A stretch of DNA of 64,000 bases from Pseudolabrys sp. FHR47 (GCF_005153485.1 NZ_CP039740.1:3289001-3353000); one strand, 5' to 3'; positions 34,187 through 45,246 are shown, counted from the first letter of the stretch. Program-made: numbers and translations. The notes: generated from the letters alone by a model not told the origin.

Positions 34187-35428
34187 ATGAGCAAGAATAA
34201 CGTGGAAGTCGCCGTCATCGGCGGCGGCGCGGCCGGCATCGCCGCCGCGCGCAAACTCACCGCGCATGGCGTCGATTGCCTGATCGTCGAAGCGCGCAAC
34301 CGGCTCGGCGGACGCGCTTTTACGGTCAGCCATCCGTCTGAACACGCCCTTGACATGGGCTGCGGCTGGCTGCATTCGGCCGATTGCAATCCCTGGGTTG
34401 CCGTCGCCACCGCGCGGGGCCGCGTCTTCGACAAGGCGATCCCGCCCTGGGGGCGCATGACCATGACCGACATCGTGCCGGCGGAAACGCAGCGCGCCTT
34501 CCGTCAGGCCATGGGCCAGTTGTTTGCGCGCGTGTCGGAAGCCGCCGCGACCGGCATCGACCGCCCGGTTTCGGACCTGCTGCCGCCGGATGGGCGGTGG
34601 AACGGCATGCTCAACGCCGTCATGACCTATATCGCCGGCGCCGAACTCGAGCTGATGTCGACTATCGACCTCGACCGCTACGAGGACACCGAGTTGAACT
34701 GGCGGCTGGTTGACGGCTATGGCGCCGTGATCGCGGCGCACGGCGACGGCCTGCCCGTGGCGTTCGATTGCGCGGCAACGCGTATCGACCACAGCGGCAA
34801 GCGCATCGCCATCGAGATGCCGAAAGGCATCATCGAGGCCGATCGCGTCATCGTCACGCTGCCGACCAGCATCATTGGCGACAACGAGAACCTGTTCTAT
34901 CCGGCTCTGCCCGCCAAGACGCAAGCCGCGCGCGGCCTGCCGCTCGGGCTCGACGACAAGCTGTTCATCGCTCTCGATGGCGCCGAGGAATTCGAGTCCG
35001 AAAGCCGCGTCTTCGGACGCACCGACCGCGCCGGCACCGGCAACTATCATTTCCGCCCCTTCGGCCGGCCGATGATCGAATGCTATCTCGCGGGCCGGCT
35101 GGCGCGCGATCTCGAAGCGGCGGGCGAGGCTGCGTTCTTCGATTTCGCGGTCGGCGAACTGACCGAACTTTTCGGCGCGAGTTTCGCCAAACGGCTCAAG
35201 CCGATCGCCCTGCACCGCTGGGGCAGCGATCCTTATGCGCGCGGCGCTTATTCCTACGCCGTGCCCGGCGCCGCCGATCAGCGCGCCATACTCGCCGCCC
35301 CGGTCGACGACCGGCTGTACTTCGCCGGGGAAGCGTGCTCGCGCTTCGATTTTTCAACCGCCCACGGCGCTTATCTCACCGGAATCCAGGCGGCCGACCG
35401 CATTCTGGCCGGGCTCCGCAAAACGTGA
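34187..35428 (+). CDS. FAD-dependent amine oxidase-like protein
   Basis: 413 residues. The N-terminal Rossmann motif VIGGGAAGIAAARKL and NRLGGRAFTV (the GG-RR-type doublet) bind FAD; FAGEACSRFDFSTAHGAYL near the C-terminus is the second FAD contact of the monoamine oxidase family. It likely oxidises an amine to an imine with release of peroxide, which would fit the upstream superoxide dismutase, but the substrate is not evident. Full length and intact. Confidence 0.88.
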   Translation: MSKNNVEVAVIGGGAAGIAAARKLTAHGVDCLIVEARNRLGGRAFTVSHPSEHALDMGCGWLHSADCNPWVAVATARGRVFDKAIPPWGRMTMTDIVPAETQRAFRQAMGQLFARVSEAAATGIDRPVSDLLPPDGRWNGMLNAVMTYIAGAELELMSTIDLDRYEDTELNWRLVDGYGAVIAAHGDGLPVAFDCAATRIDHSGKRIAIEMPKGIIEADRVIVTLPTSIIGDNENLFYPALPAKTQAARGLPLGLDDKLFIALDGAEEFESESRVFGRTDRAGTGNYHFRPFGRPMIECYLAGRLARDLEAAGEAAFFDFAVGELTELFGASFAKRLKPIALHRWGSDPYARGAYSYAVPGAADQRAILAAPVDDRLYFAGEACSRFDFSTAHGAYLTGIQAADRILAGLRKT

Positions 35429-35490
35429 TTTCCCCCCAGCGCGCTTCATGTGATCTTCAGGAGGCATAACAACGATCCGGGGGAAGCGTC

Positions 35491-36150
35491 ATGCCGGGCC
35501 TGTTTGTCTTCGATGCCTATGGCACCTTGTTTGATGTTCATGCCTGTATCGCGCGCTTCGAAAAGGAAGCTGGTCCCGATATCGCGCGCATGTCCGATAT
35601 CTGGCGCACCAAGCAACTCGAATACACCTGGACGTTGACGCTGGCGGGCCACTACACCGAGTTCTGGACGCTGACCGAACGCGCGCTTGATTACGCGCTG
35701 GCGCGGGTGCCCAGCGTGCCGAAGGCGCTGAAGCCGCGCCTGATGGATTTGTATTTCCAGCTCGACGCTTTTCCCGATGCACGCGCTGCCCTCAAGGCGT
35801 TGAAGGCGGCCGGCCACAAGACCGGCATTCTGTCGAACGGTTCGCCGAAGATGCTGGACGGCGCGGTCGACGGCGCCAACCTGCGTGGCGAACTCGACGC
35901 CGTGCTGTCGGTCGATGCACTGAAGATGTTCAAGCCGACGCCTGAGGTCTATGGCCTCGTGACCGAGCACTTCGAATGCAAGGCGAGCGATGTATCGTTC
36001 GTGTCATCGAATCGCTGGGACGTGATGGCAGCCGTCTCGGTCGGCTTCCGCGGCCTGTGGATCAACCGCGCGGGCCTGCCGGATGAGTATGCCGACTTTC
36101 CGCCGGCGAAAGTTCTTAACAGCCTGACGGAACTGACGGCGCTGGCCTGA
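35491..36150 (+). CDS. Haloacid dehalogenase, type II
   Basis: 219 residues of the HAD superfamily. Asp8 in FVFDAYGTLFD is the nucleophile, SNGSPKML supplies motif II Ser, KMFKPTPEVY gives the motif III Lys, and SSNRWDVMAA the SSN-x-WD block characteristic of L-2-haloacid dehalogenases. It probably hydrolyses L-2-haloacids to D-2-hydroxyacids; assignment within the subfamily is good though natural substrates may differ. Confidence 0.92.
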   Translation: MPGLFVFDAYGTLFDVHACIARFEKEAGPDIARMSDIWRTKQLEYTWTLTLAGHYTEFWTLTERALDYALARVPSVPKALKPRLMDLYFQLDAFPDARAALKALKAAGHKTGILSNGSPKMLDGAVDGANLRGELDAVLSVDALKMFKPTPEVYGLVTEHFECKASDVSFVSSNRWDVMAAVSVGFRGLWINRAGLPDEYADFPPAKVLNSLTELTALA

Positions 36151-36246
36151 AATTTTTTCCTGTCCGAGGGCTGGCGGCGGCAATCTCATCCCCTTATATC
36201 GGCTGCGCGCCCTCCCCTCCAACGCTTCATTGCGCGCGATTCATTC

Positions 36247-37193
<947 letters not shown>

Positions 37194-37197
<4 letters not shown>

Positions 37198-37955
37198 ACA
37201 TCCACGCGATCGTGGCGATCTACAAATTCGAGATGGCGCGCACCTTCCGCACCATATGGCAGAGCATCGTCTCGCCGGTCATTTCGACGTCGCTTTACTT
37301 CGTCGTGTTCGGCGCCGCCATCGGCTCGCGCATCACGGAGATCGAGGGCGTCGCTTACGGCGCCTTCATCGTGCCGGGCCTCATCATGCTGACGCTGCTG
37401 ACGCAGAGCACGATGAACGCCTCGTTCGGCATCTACTTCCCGCGCTTCACCGGCACGATCTACGAGATCCTGTCGGCACCGGTGTCGGCCTTCGAGATCG
37501 CCTGCGGCTATGTCGGCGCGGCGGCGACCAAGTCCGTCATCCTCGGCCTCATCATTCTCGCGACTTCGTGGCTGTTCGTACCGATCCAGATCGCGCATCC
37601 GGTCTGGATGATCGCCTTTCTGCTGCTCACCACCATCACGTTCAGCCTGCTTGGTTTCATCATCGGCATCTGGGCGGACGGTTTCGAGCAGCTGCAGATC
37701 GTACCGATGCTCATCATCATGCCGCTCACGTTTCTCGGCGGCACGTTCTATTCGACGCATGTGCTGCCGCCGTTCTGGCAGAATGTCGCGCTGCTCAATC
37801 CGGTCGTCTATCTCGTCAGCGGCTTCCGCTGGAGCTTCTTCGAGGTGGCCGACGTTAGCCCGGGCATTAGCCTCGGCATGACGCTCGCGTTTCTGGTCAT
37901 CTGCCTGGCGGTCGTCTGGTGGATCTTCAAGACCGGGTACCGGCTGAAGAAGTAG
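37194..37955 (+). CDS. ABC-2 type transporter permease
   Basis: 253 residues with six hydrophobic segments and the ABC-2 motif region [20 protein letters not shown] about residues 175-195, then [15 protein letters not shown]. It overlaps the ATPase gene by four bases (ATGA). It would export a hydrophobic or polymeric compound. The next genes make osmoregulated glucans, but a link is not shown. Confidence 0.93.
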
Positions 37956-38079
37956 CCGCGGCCGAGGCCGCCGAAAGGCTGATGGAACTCTAACGTCTCC
38001 TCCGCATTAATCGTGCTGGATTGTGGCCTCAGGCGCCCGTGACCGGGACCGCGCGCCTTCCGCAATGGGAGACCTTTTC

Positions 38080-39618
38080 GTGAATCGTCGGCAATTTCTG
38101 GCGACAACGGCGATCGTATCGGCCGCCGCCGCGCTGCCGTTGCGCAATGTCGCCATCGCCGCGCCGCAACCTGCGACTGCGGCTCCGCCGCGCCGTGGGC
38201 CGGTGCCATTCAATCCGGCGAGCCTGCGACAGATGGCCAAGGACCTGGCGCAGAAGCCATTCACGCCGCCGGACCAAAACCTTCCCGCGACGCTCAAGGA
38301 CATCGACTACGACGGCTATCGCAAGATCCGTTCCGTGCCGGAGCGCGCACTGTGGCGTAACGAAGGCCTGCCGTTCCAGATTCAGATGTTCCACCGCGGA
38401 TTCATGTATAGTGGCCGCGTCGACCTCTACGAGGTCGCCGATGGACAGGCGAGCGCTATCCTTTACTCGCCGGACCTCTTTACCTTTGAAGACGTCAAGC
38501 GGCCGGACCCCGGCTCCGATCTCGGGTTCGCCGGATTCCGCATACACGCGCCGATCAACCGTCCGGATTATTACGACGAAGTCGGCGTTTTCCTCGGCGC
38601 CAGTTACTTCCGCGCCGTCGCCAAAGGCGAGACTTATGGTCTGTCGGCGCGCGGGCTCGCCATCAACACCGCAGATCCCAAGGGCGAGGAGTTTCCCGCC
38701 TTCCGCGCCTTCTGGATCGAGAAGCCGCAGAAGCACGCAACCTCGATCGTCGTGCATGCGCTGCTCGATTCCAAGAGCGCCGCGGCGGCCTATCGCTTCA
38801 CCATCCGCCCTGGTGAAGCCACGATCTACGACGTCGAGATGTCAGTCTATCCGCGCGCCGACATCGCCGAGGCAGGCATTGCGCCGATGACGAGCATGTT
38901 CTTCTTCGGTCCCAATGATCGCGCTGGCGTCGACGACTTCCGCCCGGCGGTGCACGATTCCGACGGCCTCGCCATCCTCAACGGGCGCGGCGAGACCTTA
39001 TGGCGGCCGCTGACCAATCCGACCGACCTGCAGATCTCGAGCTTCTTCGACACCAACCCGCGCAGTTTCGGATTGATCCAGCGTCAACGCGATTTCGCCG
39101 CCTATCAGGATCTGGAGTCGAGTTTCCAGAAGCGGCCGAGCCTGCGCGTCGAGCCGATCGGCGACTGGGGCAACGGCGAAGTACGCCTGATCGAAATTCC
39201 GACCCGCGAGGAAGTGCACGACAACATCGTCGCTTTCTGGCGGCCGAAGGATGCGCTCAAGGCCAAGAGCGAACACAACTTCACCTATCGGCTGCATTGG
39301 GGCGAAGGCAAACCCGGCGCCGGCCTGGCGCGCTTTGTTAAAACGATGAGTGGCGCCGCCGGCGAAGGCCGGCTGTTCGTCCTCGACATCGCCGGCGACA
39401 AGCTCAAGGACGTGAAGGCCGACGCGGTGCGCGGCGAGGTCAGCGCCAATTTCGGCAAGATTAGAAACATCGTGTCCCAGCCGAACACAGAGACAGGCGG
39501 CTGGCGGCTGTCGTTCAACCTCGATCCTGAAAAGGCCCCGGTGGTCGAGCTGCGCGCCGCCCTATTCCAGAACGACCAGCCGCTGTCGGAAATCTGGGTC
39601 TATCGATGGACGCCGTGA
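38080..39618 (+). CDS. opgG: Periplasmic glucan biosynthesis protein OpgG/OpgD-like
   Basis: 512 residues from GTG at 38080. The start is chosen because GGGAGA lies seven bases before it and the protein then begins with a twin-arginine signal (NRRQFLATTA, hydrophobic, AIAAP cleavage). The mature part has LAQKPFTPPDQNLP, FRIHAPINRPDYYDE and SFFDTNPRSFGLIQRQRDF, typical of OpgG/OpgD. These proteins shape the backbone of osmoregulated periplasmic glucans. Tat export is a feature more often of OpgD-type members. It overlaps opgH by 13 bases. Confidence 0.92.
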   Translation: MNRRQFLATTAIVSAAAALPLRNVAIAAPQPATAAPPRRGPVPFNPASLRQMAKDLAQKPFTPPDQNLPATLKDIDYDGYRKIRSVPERALWRNEGLPFQIQMFHRGFMYSGRVDLYEVADGQASAILYSPDLFTFEDVKRPDPGSDLGFAGFRIHAPINRPDYYDEVGVFLGASYFRAVAKGETYGLSARGLAINTADPKGEEFPAFRAFWIEKPQKHATSIVVHALLDSKSAAAAYRFTIRPGEATIYDVEMSVYPRADIAEAGIAPMTSMFFFGPNDRAGVDDFRPAVHDSDGLAILNGRGETLWRPLTNPTDLQISSFFDTNPRSFGLIQRQRDFAAYQDLESSFQKRPSLRVEPIGDWGNGEVRLIEIPTREEVHDNIVAFWRPKDALKAKSEHNFTYRLHWGEGKPGAGLARFVKTMSGAAGEGRLFVLDIAGDKLKDVKADAVRGEVSANFGKIRNIVSQPNTETGGWRLSFNLDPEKAPVVELRAALFQNDQPLSEIWVYRWTP

Positions 39619-41783
39619 CAGGCGCCGGCATGCCACGGCGCAGCGCTCCGCCGCTGTCGCCGGGCGACGAGGTTCCGCCATTGTCGCCGGGCGGCGACGT
39701 GGCGCCGTTCCTGCCGCCGGAGCAACGGATCGACATGCCGGGTCAGGCGCTGCACGGCGAGGTTCGCCGCGACCCGCCGGCCGAGCTGCGGCCGCGCCAC
39801 CTCGGCCTGCGCCGAGCCTTCATCGTTCTGGCGACTCTGGCGATGACCGCGGTCGCGGCCGAGCAGATGTATCTCGTGCTGTCGGTGTCGTCGCTGACGA
39901 TCCTCGAAGGCGCGATCCTCGTCCTGTTCGTCGTCCTGTTCGCGTGGATCGCGTTCTCGTTCGCCAATGCGTTCACCGGCTTCGTGCTGACTTTGGCCGG
40001 CCCCGACACCTCGCTCGGCATCGATCCGTGCGCGTCGCTGCCGAACCTCGGCAAGCGTCATGCGCTTCTGGTGCCGACCTATAACGAAGACCCGGCCAGG
40101 CTGTTCGCGCGCCTGCAGGCGACATGGGAGTCGATCGCCGATACCGGCCGGGGCGAGTACTTCGATGCCTTCATCCTGAGCGACACCACCGATCCGGCCG
40201 TCTGGCTCAACGAGGAAGAACAGTATCTGGCGCTGATCGCGCGGACCGGCAGTCGCCGGATTTTCTACCGTCACCGCCGCGACAATGTCGCCCGCAAGGC
40301 CGGCAATATCGGCGACTGGGTGACGCGCTTCGGCGGCGCCTATGAGAGCATGGTCATCCTCGACGCCGACAGTCTGATGACCGGCGATGCCGTAGTCAGG
40401 CTCGCCGCCGCGCTCGAGCGCAATCCGGCCGTCGGCCTCGTGCAAACGCTGCCGGTGATCGTCAATGGCGGCAGCGTGTTCGCGCGCCTGCAGCAGTTCG
40501 CCGGCCGGCTGTACGGGCCGATGCTGGCGCGCGGCATCGCGTGGTGGTTCGGCACCGAGAGCAATTACTGGGGCCACAACGCCGCGATCCGGGTCAAAGC
40601 CTTCGCAGGTCATGCGGCCCTGCCCGAGCTTACCGGCCGCAAGCCGTTCGGCGGCCATATCCTGTCGCACGACTTCGTCGAGGCAGCGCTGATGCGGCGC
40701 GGCGGCTGGGCCATCGTCATGGCGCCGAGCCTGCCCGGCTCCTACGAAGAGACGCCGCCGTCGATCACCGAATTCGCCGCGCGCGACCGGCGCTGGTGCC
40801 AGGGCAACCTGCAACATTTGAAAGTCTTGCCGTCGCACGGCCTGCATCCGGTGTCGCGGCTGCATTTCCTCATCGGCATCGGCGCCTACATCACTGCGCC
40901 GATATGGTTCGTGTTCCTCATCATCGGCATATTGATTTCGCTGCAGGCCCACTTCATCCGGCCGGAGTATTTCCCGAAAGGCTTCGCGCTGTTTCCGGTG
41001 TGGCCGGCCGAAGACCCGATCCGCGCCGCTTACGTATTTGGCGCGACCATGGGCATGCTGATCCTGCCGAAGCTGCTGGCGCTCATCGCTACGCTTGTCC
41101 AAGGCAGCGAACGGCGCAGCTTCGGTGGCGGCGTCCGGCTGACCGCCGGCGTCATTGTCGAGATCGTATTGTCGGCTCTGATCGCACCCTCGATGATGGT
41201 GTTTCAGTCATCCGCCGTGTTCAGCGTGCTCGCCGGCCGCGATTCCGGCTGGCAGGTGCAGCGCCGCGACGACGGCAGTCTGCCCTTCGCCGAATTGATG
41301 CGCCGCTATGGCCCGCTGACTCTCGTCGGCCTCCTGCTCGCCGTCGCGGCTTATGCGGTGTCGTTCTCGCTGTTCCTCTGGATGACGCCGGTCACCGTCG
41401 GCCTGTCGCTCGCCATGCCGCTCGCGGCTCTCACGGCGCGCAAGGGCCTCAGCGTCGTGATGGTCGCGCCGGAGGAACGCACGCCGCCCGCGGTGCTGGT
41501 GCGCGCCAATACGCTGGCAAGCGAGCTCGGCAGCGCCGACACACCGCTCGACGAAGTTTTGCGCCAGCACGCCGACGTCGTCGAAGCCCACCTGACCCAA
41601 TTGCCGCCACAGCCGCCGCACCGGCCGGGCGATGTCGACCGCGACCTCGTCATCGCCAAGGCGAGACTCGCCGAGTTCGACAGCCTCGATCAGGCGATGA
41701 CCCTGCTCACGCCGCGTGAGAAGCGCTCGATCCTGTCTGACCCCGACGCTTTCCGCGCTTTGATGGCGCTGGCGCGGAGGTAG
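39606..41783 (+). CDS. opgH: Glucan glucosyltransferase OpgH
   Basis: 725 residues; the inner-membrane enzyme that polymerises UDP-glucose into the beta-1,2 glucan backbone. It has two N-terminal spans, a GT2 domain (VPTYNEDPARLFARL; LDADSLMTGDAV; the DRRWCQGNLQH motif of processive synthases) and several C-terminal spans. The N-terminus contains a tandem of PPLSPG units (RSAPPLSPGDEVPPLSPGGD). The gene overlaps opgG, so the pair is a coupled operon. Confidence 0.95.
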   Translation: MDAVTGAGMPRRSAPPLSPGDEVPPLSPGGDVAPFLPPEQRIDMPGQALHGEVRRDPPAELRPRHLGLRRAFIVLATLAMTAVAAEQMYLVLSVSSLTILEGAILVLFVVLFAWIAFSFANAFTGFVLTLAGPDTSLGIDPCASLPNLGKRHALLVPTYNEDPARLFARLQATWESIADTGRGEYFDAFILSDTTDPAVWLNEEEQYLALIARTGSRRIFYRHRRDNVARKAGNIGDWVTRFGGAYESMVILDADSLMTGDAVVRLAAALERNPAVGLVQTLPVIVNGGSVFARLQQFAGRLYGPMLARGIAWWFGTESNYWGHNAAIRVKAFAGHAALPELTGRKPFGGHILSHDFVEAALMRRGGWAIVMAPSLPGSYEETPPSITEFAARDRRWCQGNLQHLKVLPSHGLHPVSRLHFLIGIGAYITAPIWFVFLIIGILISLQAHFIRPEYFPKGFALFPVWPAEDPIRAAYVFGATMGMLILPKLLALIATLVQGSERRSFGGGVRLTAGVIVEIVLSALIAPSMMVFQSSAVFSVLAGRDSGWQVQRRDDGSLPFAELMRRYGPLTLVGLLLAVAAYAVSFSLFLWMTPVTVGLSLAMPLAALTARKGLSVVMVAPEERTPPAVLVRANTLASELGSADTPLDEVLRQHADVVEAHLTQLPPQPPHRPGDVDRDLVIAKARLAEFDSLDQAMTLLTPREKRSILSDPDAFRALMALARR

Positions 41784-41797
41784 ACACGTCACATGCC

Positions 41798-41918
41798 GTC
41801 ATGCCCCGCGAAAGCGGGGCATCCAGTAATCTCGAGCTGCTCGTGTTTACTGGATCGCCCGCTCATAGGCGTTCTAAAAAGAACGCCGTTCTTTGAACGG
41901 CTATGCGCGGGCGATGAC
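41798..41918. repeat. Dispersed palindromic element, copy 3, with a nested hairpin
   Basis: The left arm GTCATGCCCCGCGAAAGCGG and inner pair ATCCAGTAA/TTTACTGGAT match copies 1, 2 and 4. The right arm is interrupted: between GATCGCCCGCT and CGCGGGCGATGAC lies a 42-base insert (41864-41905) with a perfect GGCGTTCT-AAAA-AGAACGCC hairpin and GTTC-TTT-GAAC, bounded by CATAG/CTATG. It may also terminate transcripts from opgH and the convergent ppk2. Confidence 0.75.
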
Positions 41919-41951
41919 AATTTCGGCGACGCGCACCGCTCACGCAACGTG

Positions 41952-42884
41952 TCAGTACTTCTCCGGCACGTACAGTTCCGGTGGCAAGGTCTTGCGTTCA
42001 TAGTTGGGATCGAAGACGCGATCCGGCAGAGCAATATCCTTGTGCGGCACCGGCTCGCAGGGAATGAGCGACAACAGATGGTCAATGCAGTTGAGCCGCG
42101 CCCGCTTCTTGTCATTTCCCTCGACGATGTACCACGGCGCTTCGGGAATATTGGTGCGAGCGAACATCTCTTCCTTCGCCTTGGTGTACTGCTCCCACCG
42201 CACGCGCGATTGCAGGTCCATCGGCGACAGCTTCCACTGCTTGAGCGGATCGTGGATACGCATGAGAAAGCGCATCTGCTGCTCTTCGTCGGTGATCGAA
42301 AACCAGTATTTGACCAGCGTGATGCCGGAGCGCCCCAGCATGCGTTCGAATTCCGGCACGTCCTGGAAGAACTGCTCGACCTGATCGGGCTCGGCAAAGC
42401 CCATCACGCGCTCGACGCCGGCACGGTTGTACCAGGAACGATCGAACAGCACGATCTCGCCGGCGGCCGGCAGATGCGGCACGTAACGCTGGAAGTACCA
42501 CTGCGTCTTTTCGCGATCGGTCGGCGCCGGCAGCGCGACGGTGCGGCAGACGCGCGGATTGAGCCTCTGGGTAATGCGCTTGATGACACCGCCCTTGCCG
42601 GCGGAGTCGCGCCCCTCGAACACGACGACAATTTTCTTGCCGCGAGCAACCACCCAATCCTGCAGCTTGATCAGCTCGCCCTGCAGCCGCAGCAGATTTT
42701 GGAAATAGTAGCGGCGATCGATCCCGGCCGGATGCGTGCCCTTGTAGATCTTGCGCAATTCCTCGGTCAGCGCCGGCTCGGACAGTTCAAGCTCGAAATC
42801 CTCGTCGAGCGTGTCGGCAAGCTCCGCCTCGAGCCAGTCCTGGCTCGCGCTGCCGTTGCCTTTCAGGTCGTCTTTGTCGTTCAT
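41952..42884 (-). CDS. ppk2: Polyphosphate kinase 2
   Basis: 310 residues. The Walker A-like GRDSAGKGGVIKRI (about residue 89), the lid region and DRSWYNRAGVERVMGF are the defining PPK2 motifs. One PPK2 domain with a roughly 80-residue N-terminal extension suggests the class that makes nucleoside triphosphates from diphosphates and polyphosphate. ATG at 42882-42884, with AAGG upstream, is preferred to the frame's first ATG. Transcribed alone, convergent to opgH. Confidence 0.94.
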   Translation of the reverse strand: MNDKDDLKGNGSASQDWLEAELADTLDEDFELELSEPALTEELRKIYKGTHPAGIDRRYYFQNLLRLQGELIKLQDWVVARGKKIVVVFEGRDSAGKGGVIKRITQRLNPRVCRTVALPAPTDREKTQWYFQRYVPHLPAAGEIVLFDRSWYNRAGVERVMGFAEPDQVEQFFQDVPEFERMLGRSGITLVKYWFSITDEEQQMRFLMRIHDPLKQWKLSPMDLQSRVRWEQYTKAKEEMFARTNIPEAPWYIVEGNDKKRARLNCIDHLLSLIPCEPVPHKDIALPDRVFDPNYERKTLPPELYVPEKY

Positions 42885-43005
42885 GGCCTTGTCATCATAC
42901 GTTCGCGGTTTTCCCCAAGCAGCCAACAATGCCGCCGGGTCGCTACGGTTTCATGACAGCCCGAGACTGCCGACGCGGCAGATGATCCCACCCTGGCGGA
43001 GTTCG

Positions 43006-44391
43006 TCAGCCCTGCGCCAGCGCGTCGATAATCCGCGCCCAGGAGCGGATGCCCTTGTGGAAACACCTGAGGTCGAATTTCTCGTTCGGCGAGTGCACCC
43101 GGTCGTCGTCCAGGGCAAAGCCGACCATCAGCGCGTCCATGCCGAGCACATTCTTGAAGTCCGACACGATCGGGATCGAGCCGCCGGCGCCGACGGTGAC
43201 CGCTTTCTTGCCCCACTCCTCACCGAGAACTTCGCGTGCCCGGACCAGTGCCGGATTGTCGAACGACAGCTGCAGCGCGCCATTGGCGCCGAAATTGCCG
43301 AACTCCACCTTGCAGTCGTCCGGTAGCCGGTCGCGAACAAACTGGCGGAAGGCTTCCTTGATCTTCTCGGGATTCTGCCGGCCGACGAGCCGGAATGACA
43401 CCTTGGCCGATGCCTCGCCCGGAATGACAGTCTTGGCGCCCTCGCCGGTATAGCCGCCGATGATGCCGTTGATCTCGGCGGTCGGCCGCGTCGTGATCTG
43501 CTCGATCAACAGGCGGCCCTTCTCGCCAGCCGAATGCTTCAGACCGATCGGCCCGAGAAAGGTCTCCTCGGTGAGGCCGAGCGCGGCGAGATCGGCCTTG
43601 ATGTCGGCCGGCAGGTCGTCGACGCCGTCATAGAAGCCGGGGATCGTAACGCGGTTGTCGTCATCCCACATGGCGCCGAGGATCTTGGCGAGCAGGCGGA
43701 TCGGATTCTGCGCCGCTCCGCCGAACTGCCCCGAATGCAGGTCGCGGTCAGCACAGGTGATCCTGACGTCTTCATAGACGAGGCCGCGTAGCGAGGTGGT
43801 AACAGCCGGCGTGTTCTGGTCCCACATCGCCGTATCGCAGACCAGCGCGAGATCGGCCTTGAGTTCGGCGGCGTTGTCGCGGACGAAATCCGGCAAACTC
43901 TTCGAGCCGCACTCCTCCTCACCCTCGATCATGGTGGTAACATTGAGCGGCAGCTTGCCGGTCACCGCCTTGTAGGCACGACAGGCCTCGATAAAGGTCA
44001 TGAACTGGCCCTTGTCGTCGCAGGCGCCGCGCGCGACGATGATCTTGCGGCCGTCCGCCATCGTCTCGATGCGCGGCTCGAAGGGCGGCGTCTTCCAGAG
44101 GTTGAGAGGATCGACCGGCTGGACGTCATAGTGCCCGTAGAACAGGACATGCGGCGCTTTTGCGCCGTTCGATTTGCCAACAACCACCGGATGGCCTGCC
44201 GTCGGCCGCACGCTGGCGTCGAAGCCGATGGTTTTGAGGTCGGCGGCCACGTATTCCGCGGCCGCCCTGCACTGCTCCGCGAAGGCCGGATCGGTCGACA
44301 CCGACGCGATCCGCAGCAGCGCGAACAAGCGCTCCACGCTGTGGTCGATATCGCGGTCGATATGGGCCAGAACGGCCTCAAGCGTGCTCAT
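43006..44391 (-). CDS. M20 family dipeptidase
   Basis: 461 residues. VLFYGHYDVQPVD holds the first metal-binding His and the Asp that follows; EGEEECGS gives the catalytic Glu-Glu; TVGAGGSIPIV lies in the second half of the catalytic domain. The arrangement is that of metallopeptidase M20 dipeptidases of the carnosinase-like group (ArgE/DapE relatives). ATG at 44389-44391 follows AAAGGA at seven bases; a TTG one codon earlier is less likely. Cytosolic, substrate probably dipeptides. Confidence 0.93.
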   Translation of the reverse strand: MSTLEAVLAHIDRDIDHSVERLFALLRIASVSTDPAFAEQCRAAAEYVAADLKTIGFDASVRPTAGHPVVVGKSNGAKAPHVLFYGHYDVQPVDPLNLWKTPPFEPRIETMADGRKIIVARGACDDKGQFMTFIEACRAYKAVTGKLPLNVTTMIEGEEECGSKSLPDFVRDNAAELKADLALVCDTAMWDQNTPAVTTSLRGLVYEDVRITCADRDLHSGQFGGAAQNPIRLLAKILGAMWDDDNRVTIPGFYDGVDDLPADIKADLAALGLTEETFLGPIGLKHSAGEKGRLLIEQITTRPTAEINGIIGGYTGEGAKTVIPGEASAKVSFRLVGRQNPEKIKEAFRQFVRDRLPDDCKVEFGNFGANGALQLSFDNPALVRAREVLGEEWGKKAVTVGAGGSIPIVSDFKNVLGMDALMVGFALDDDRVHSPNEKFDLRCFHKGIRSWARIIDALAQG

Positions 44392-44823
44392 CAATCGGTC
44401 CTTTCACATCGTCGTCGCGGCGGAACACCCAACCCTGCACAAAAAACGGGCCTTCGACTTCATTGCCGTTCGTTTGCGATGCGACATTCAGATACTCTTA
44501 AGCGATATCGGTCAAGACGGCGCCCCGCGCCGAATGGCGTCGCACAAAATCGCCATATCGGTTATGTACGCCACTGCAATCTTTCCAATGTCGCCGTCGC
44601 AATTCCCTGACCTTGCATCCGATTTGACGCAAATGCCGATCAAGATGCTTGATCGCCGGTGTGACAGCCATCACAGCCGGTCGGTATCCGGTGCCGTATC
44701 CGTTGCGGCATCGCAATGCGCATCAACATTCGCGCGCCAGGCGTCGCATCATGCTTGTCAAGGTCGACAAAACGTTCAATATCATTTTTGAACTCCACCG
44801 ATAGCGTGGAGAGTGAGGGGACC
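44392..44823. other. Intergenic stretch upstream of the DUF2267-like gene
   Basis: About 430 bases, divergent promoters expected at each end. The frames here lack homology-like features and overlap both strands. No repeat or hairpin of note was found. Confidence 0.45.
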
Positions 44824-45183
44824 ATGAACGATCTGGTTGCGCGTCTTGTCGCCAATGTCGGTATCGACCAGGCGACCGCAGAAAAATCCGTCGGCATCAT
44901 TCTCGACTTCCTGCAGAAGGAAGGTCCGGCCGATAAAGTCCAGGCGCTGATCGACAGCCTGCCCGGCGCCGACGCCCTTTTGAAAGCCGAGCAAAGCAGC
45001 GGCGGACTGTTTTCCATGGGCGGCCTCATGGGCGCCGGCAGCCGCATGATGGCGGCCGGCCTCAGTATGGGCCAGGTGCAGGCGGTTACGAAGGAAACCA
45101 TCGCCTTCGCCCGCGAAAAGATCGGCGAAGACGCCATCGGCGAAATCGTCGGCTCGATCCCCGGCCTCGGTCAGTTCGTCTGA
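44824..45183 (+). CDS. DUF2267/DUF2780-like helical protein
   Basis: 119 residues, starting MNDLVARLVANVGIDQATAE. The first half is a helical bundle (SVGIILDFLQKEGPADKVQA) and the second has a Gly/Met-rich turn (GGLFSMGGLMGAGSRMM). This pattern occurs in DUF2267 and DUF2780 families, whose role is unknown. ATG at 44824 follows GAGGGG; the upstream frame is not supported. It leads a two-gene unit with the DUF4332 protein. Confidence 0.75.
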   Translation: MNDLVARLVANVGIDQATAEKSVGIILDFLQKEGPADKVQALIDSLPGADALLKAEQSSGGLFSMGGLMGAGSRMMAAGLSMGQVQAVTKETIAFAREKIGEDAIGEIVGSIPGLGQFV

Positions 45184-45246
45184 CCGCCTTCCAGCACCAA
45201 CACACTCTCACGCACCAAGCACATTTGTTCGAGGCCGGAGTTCCGC

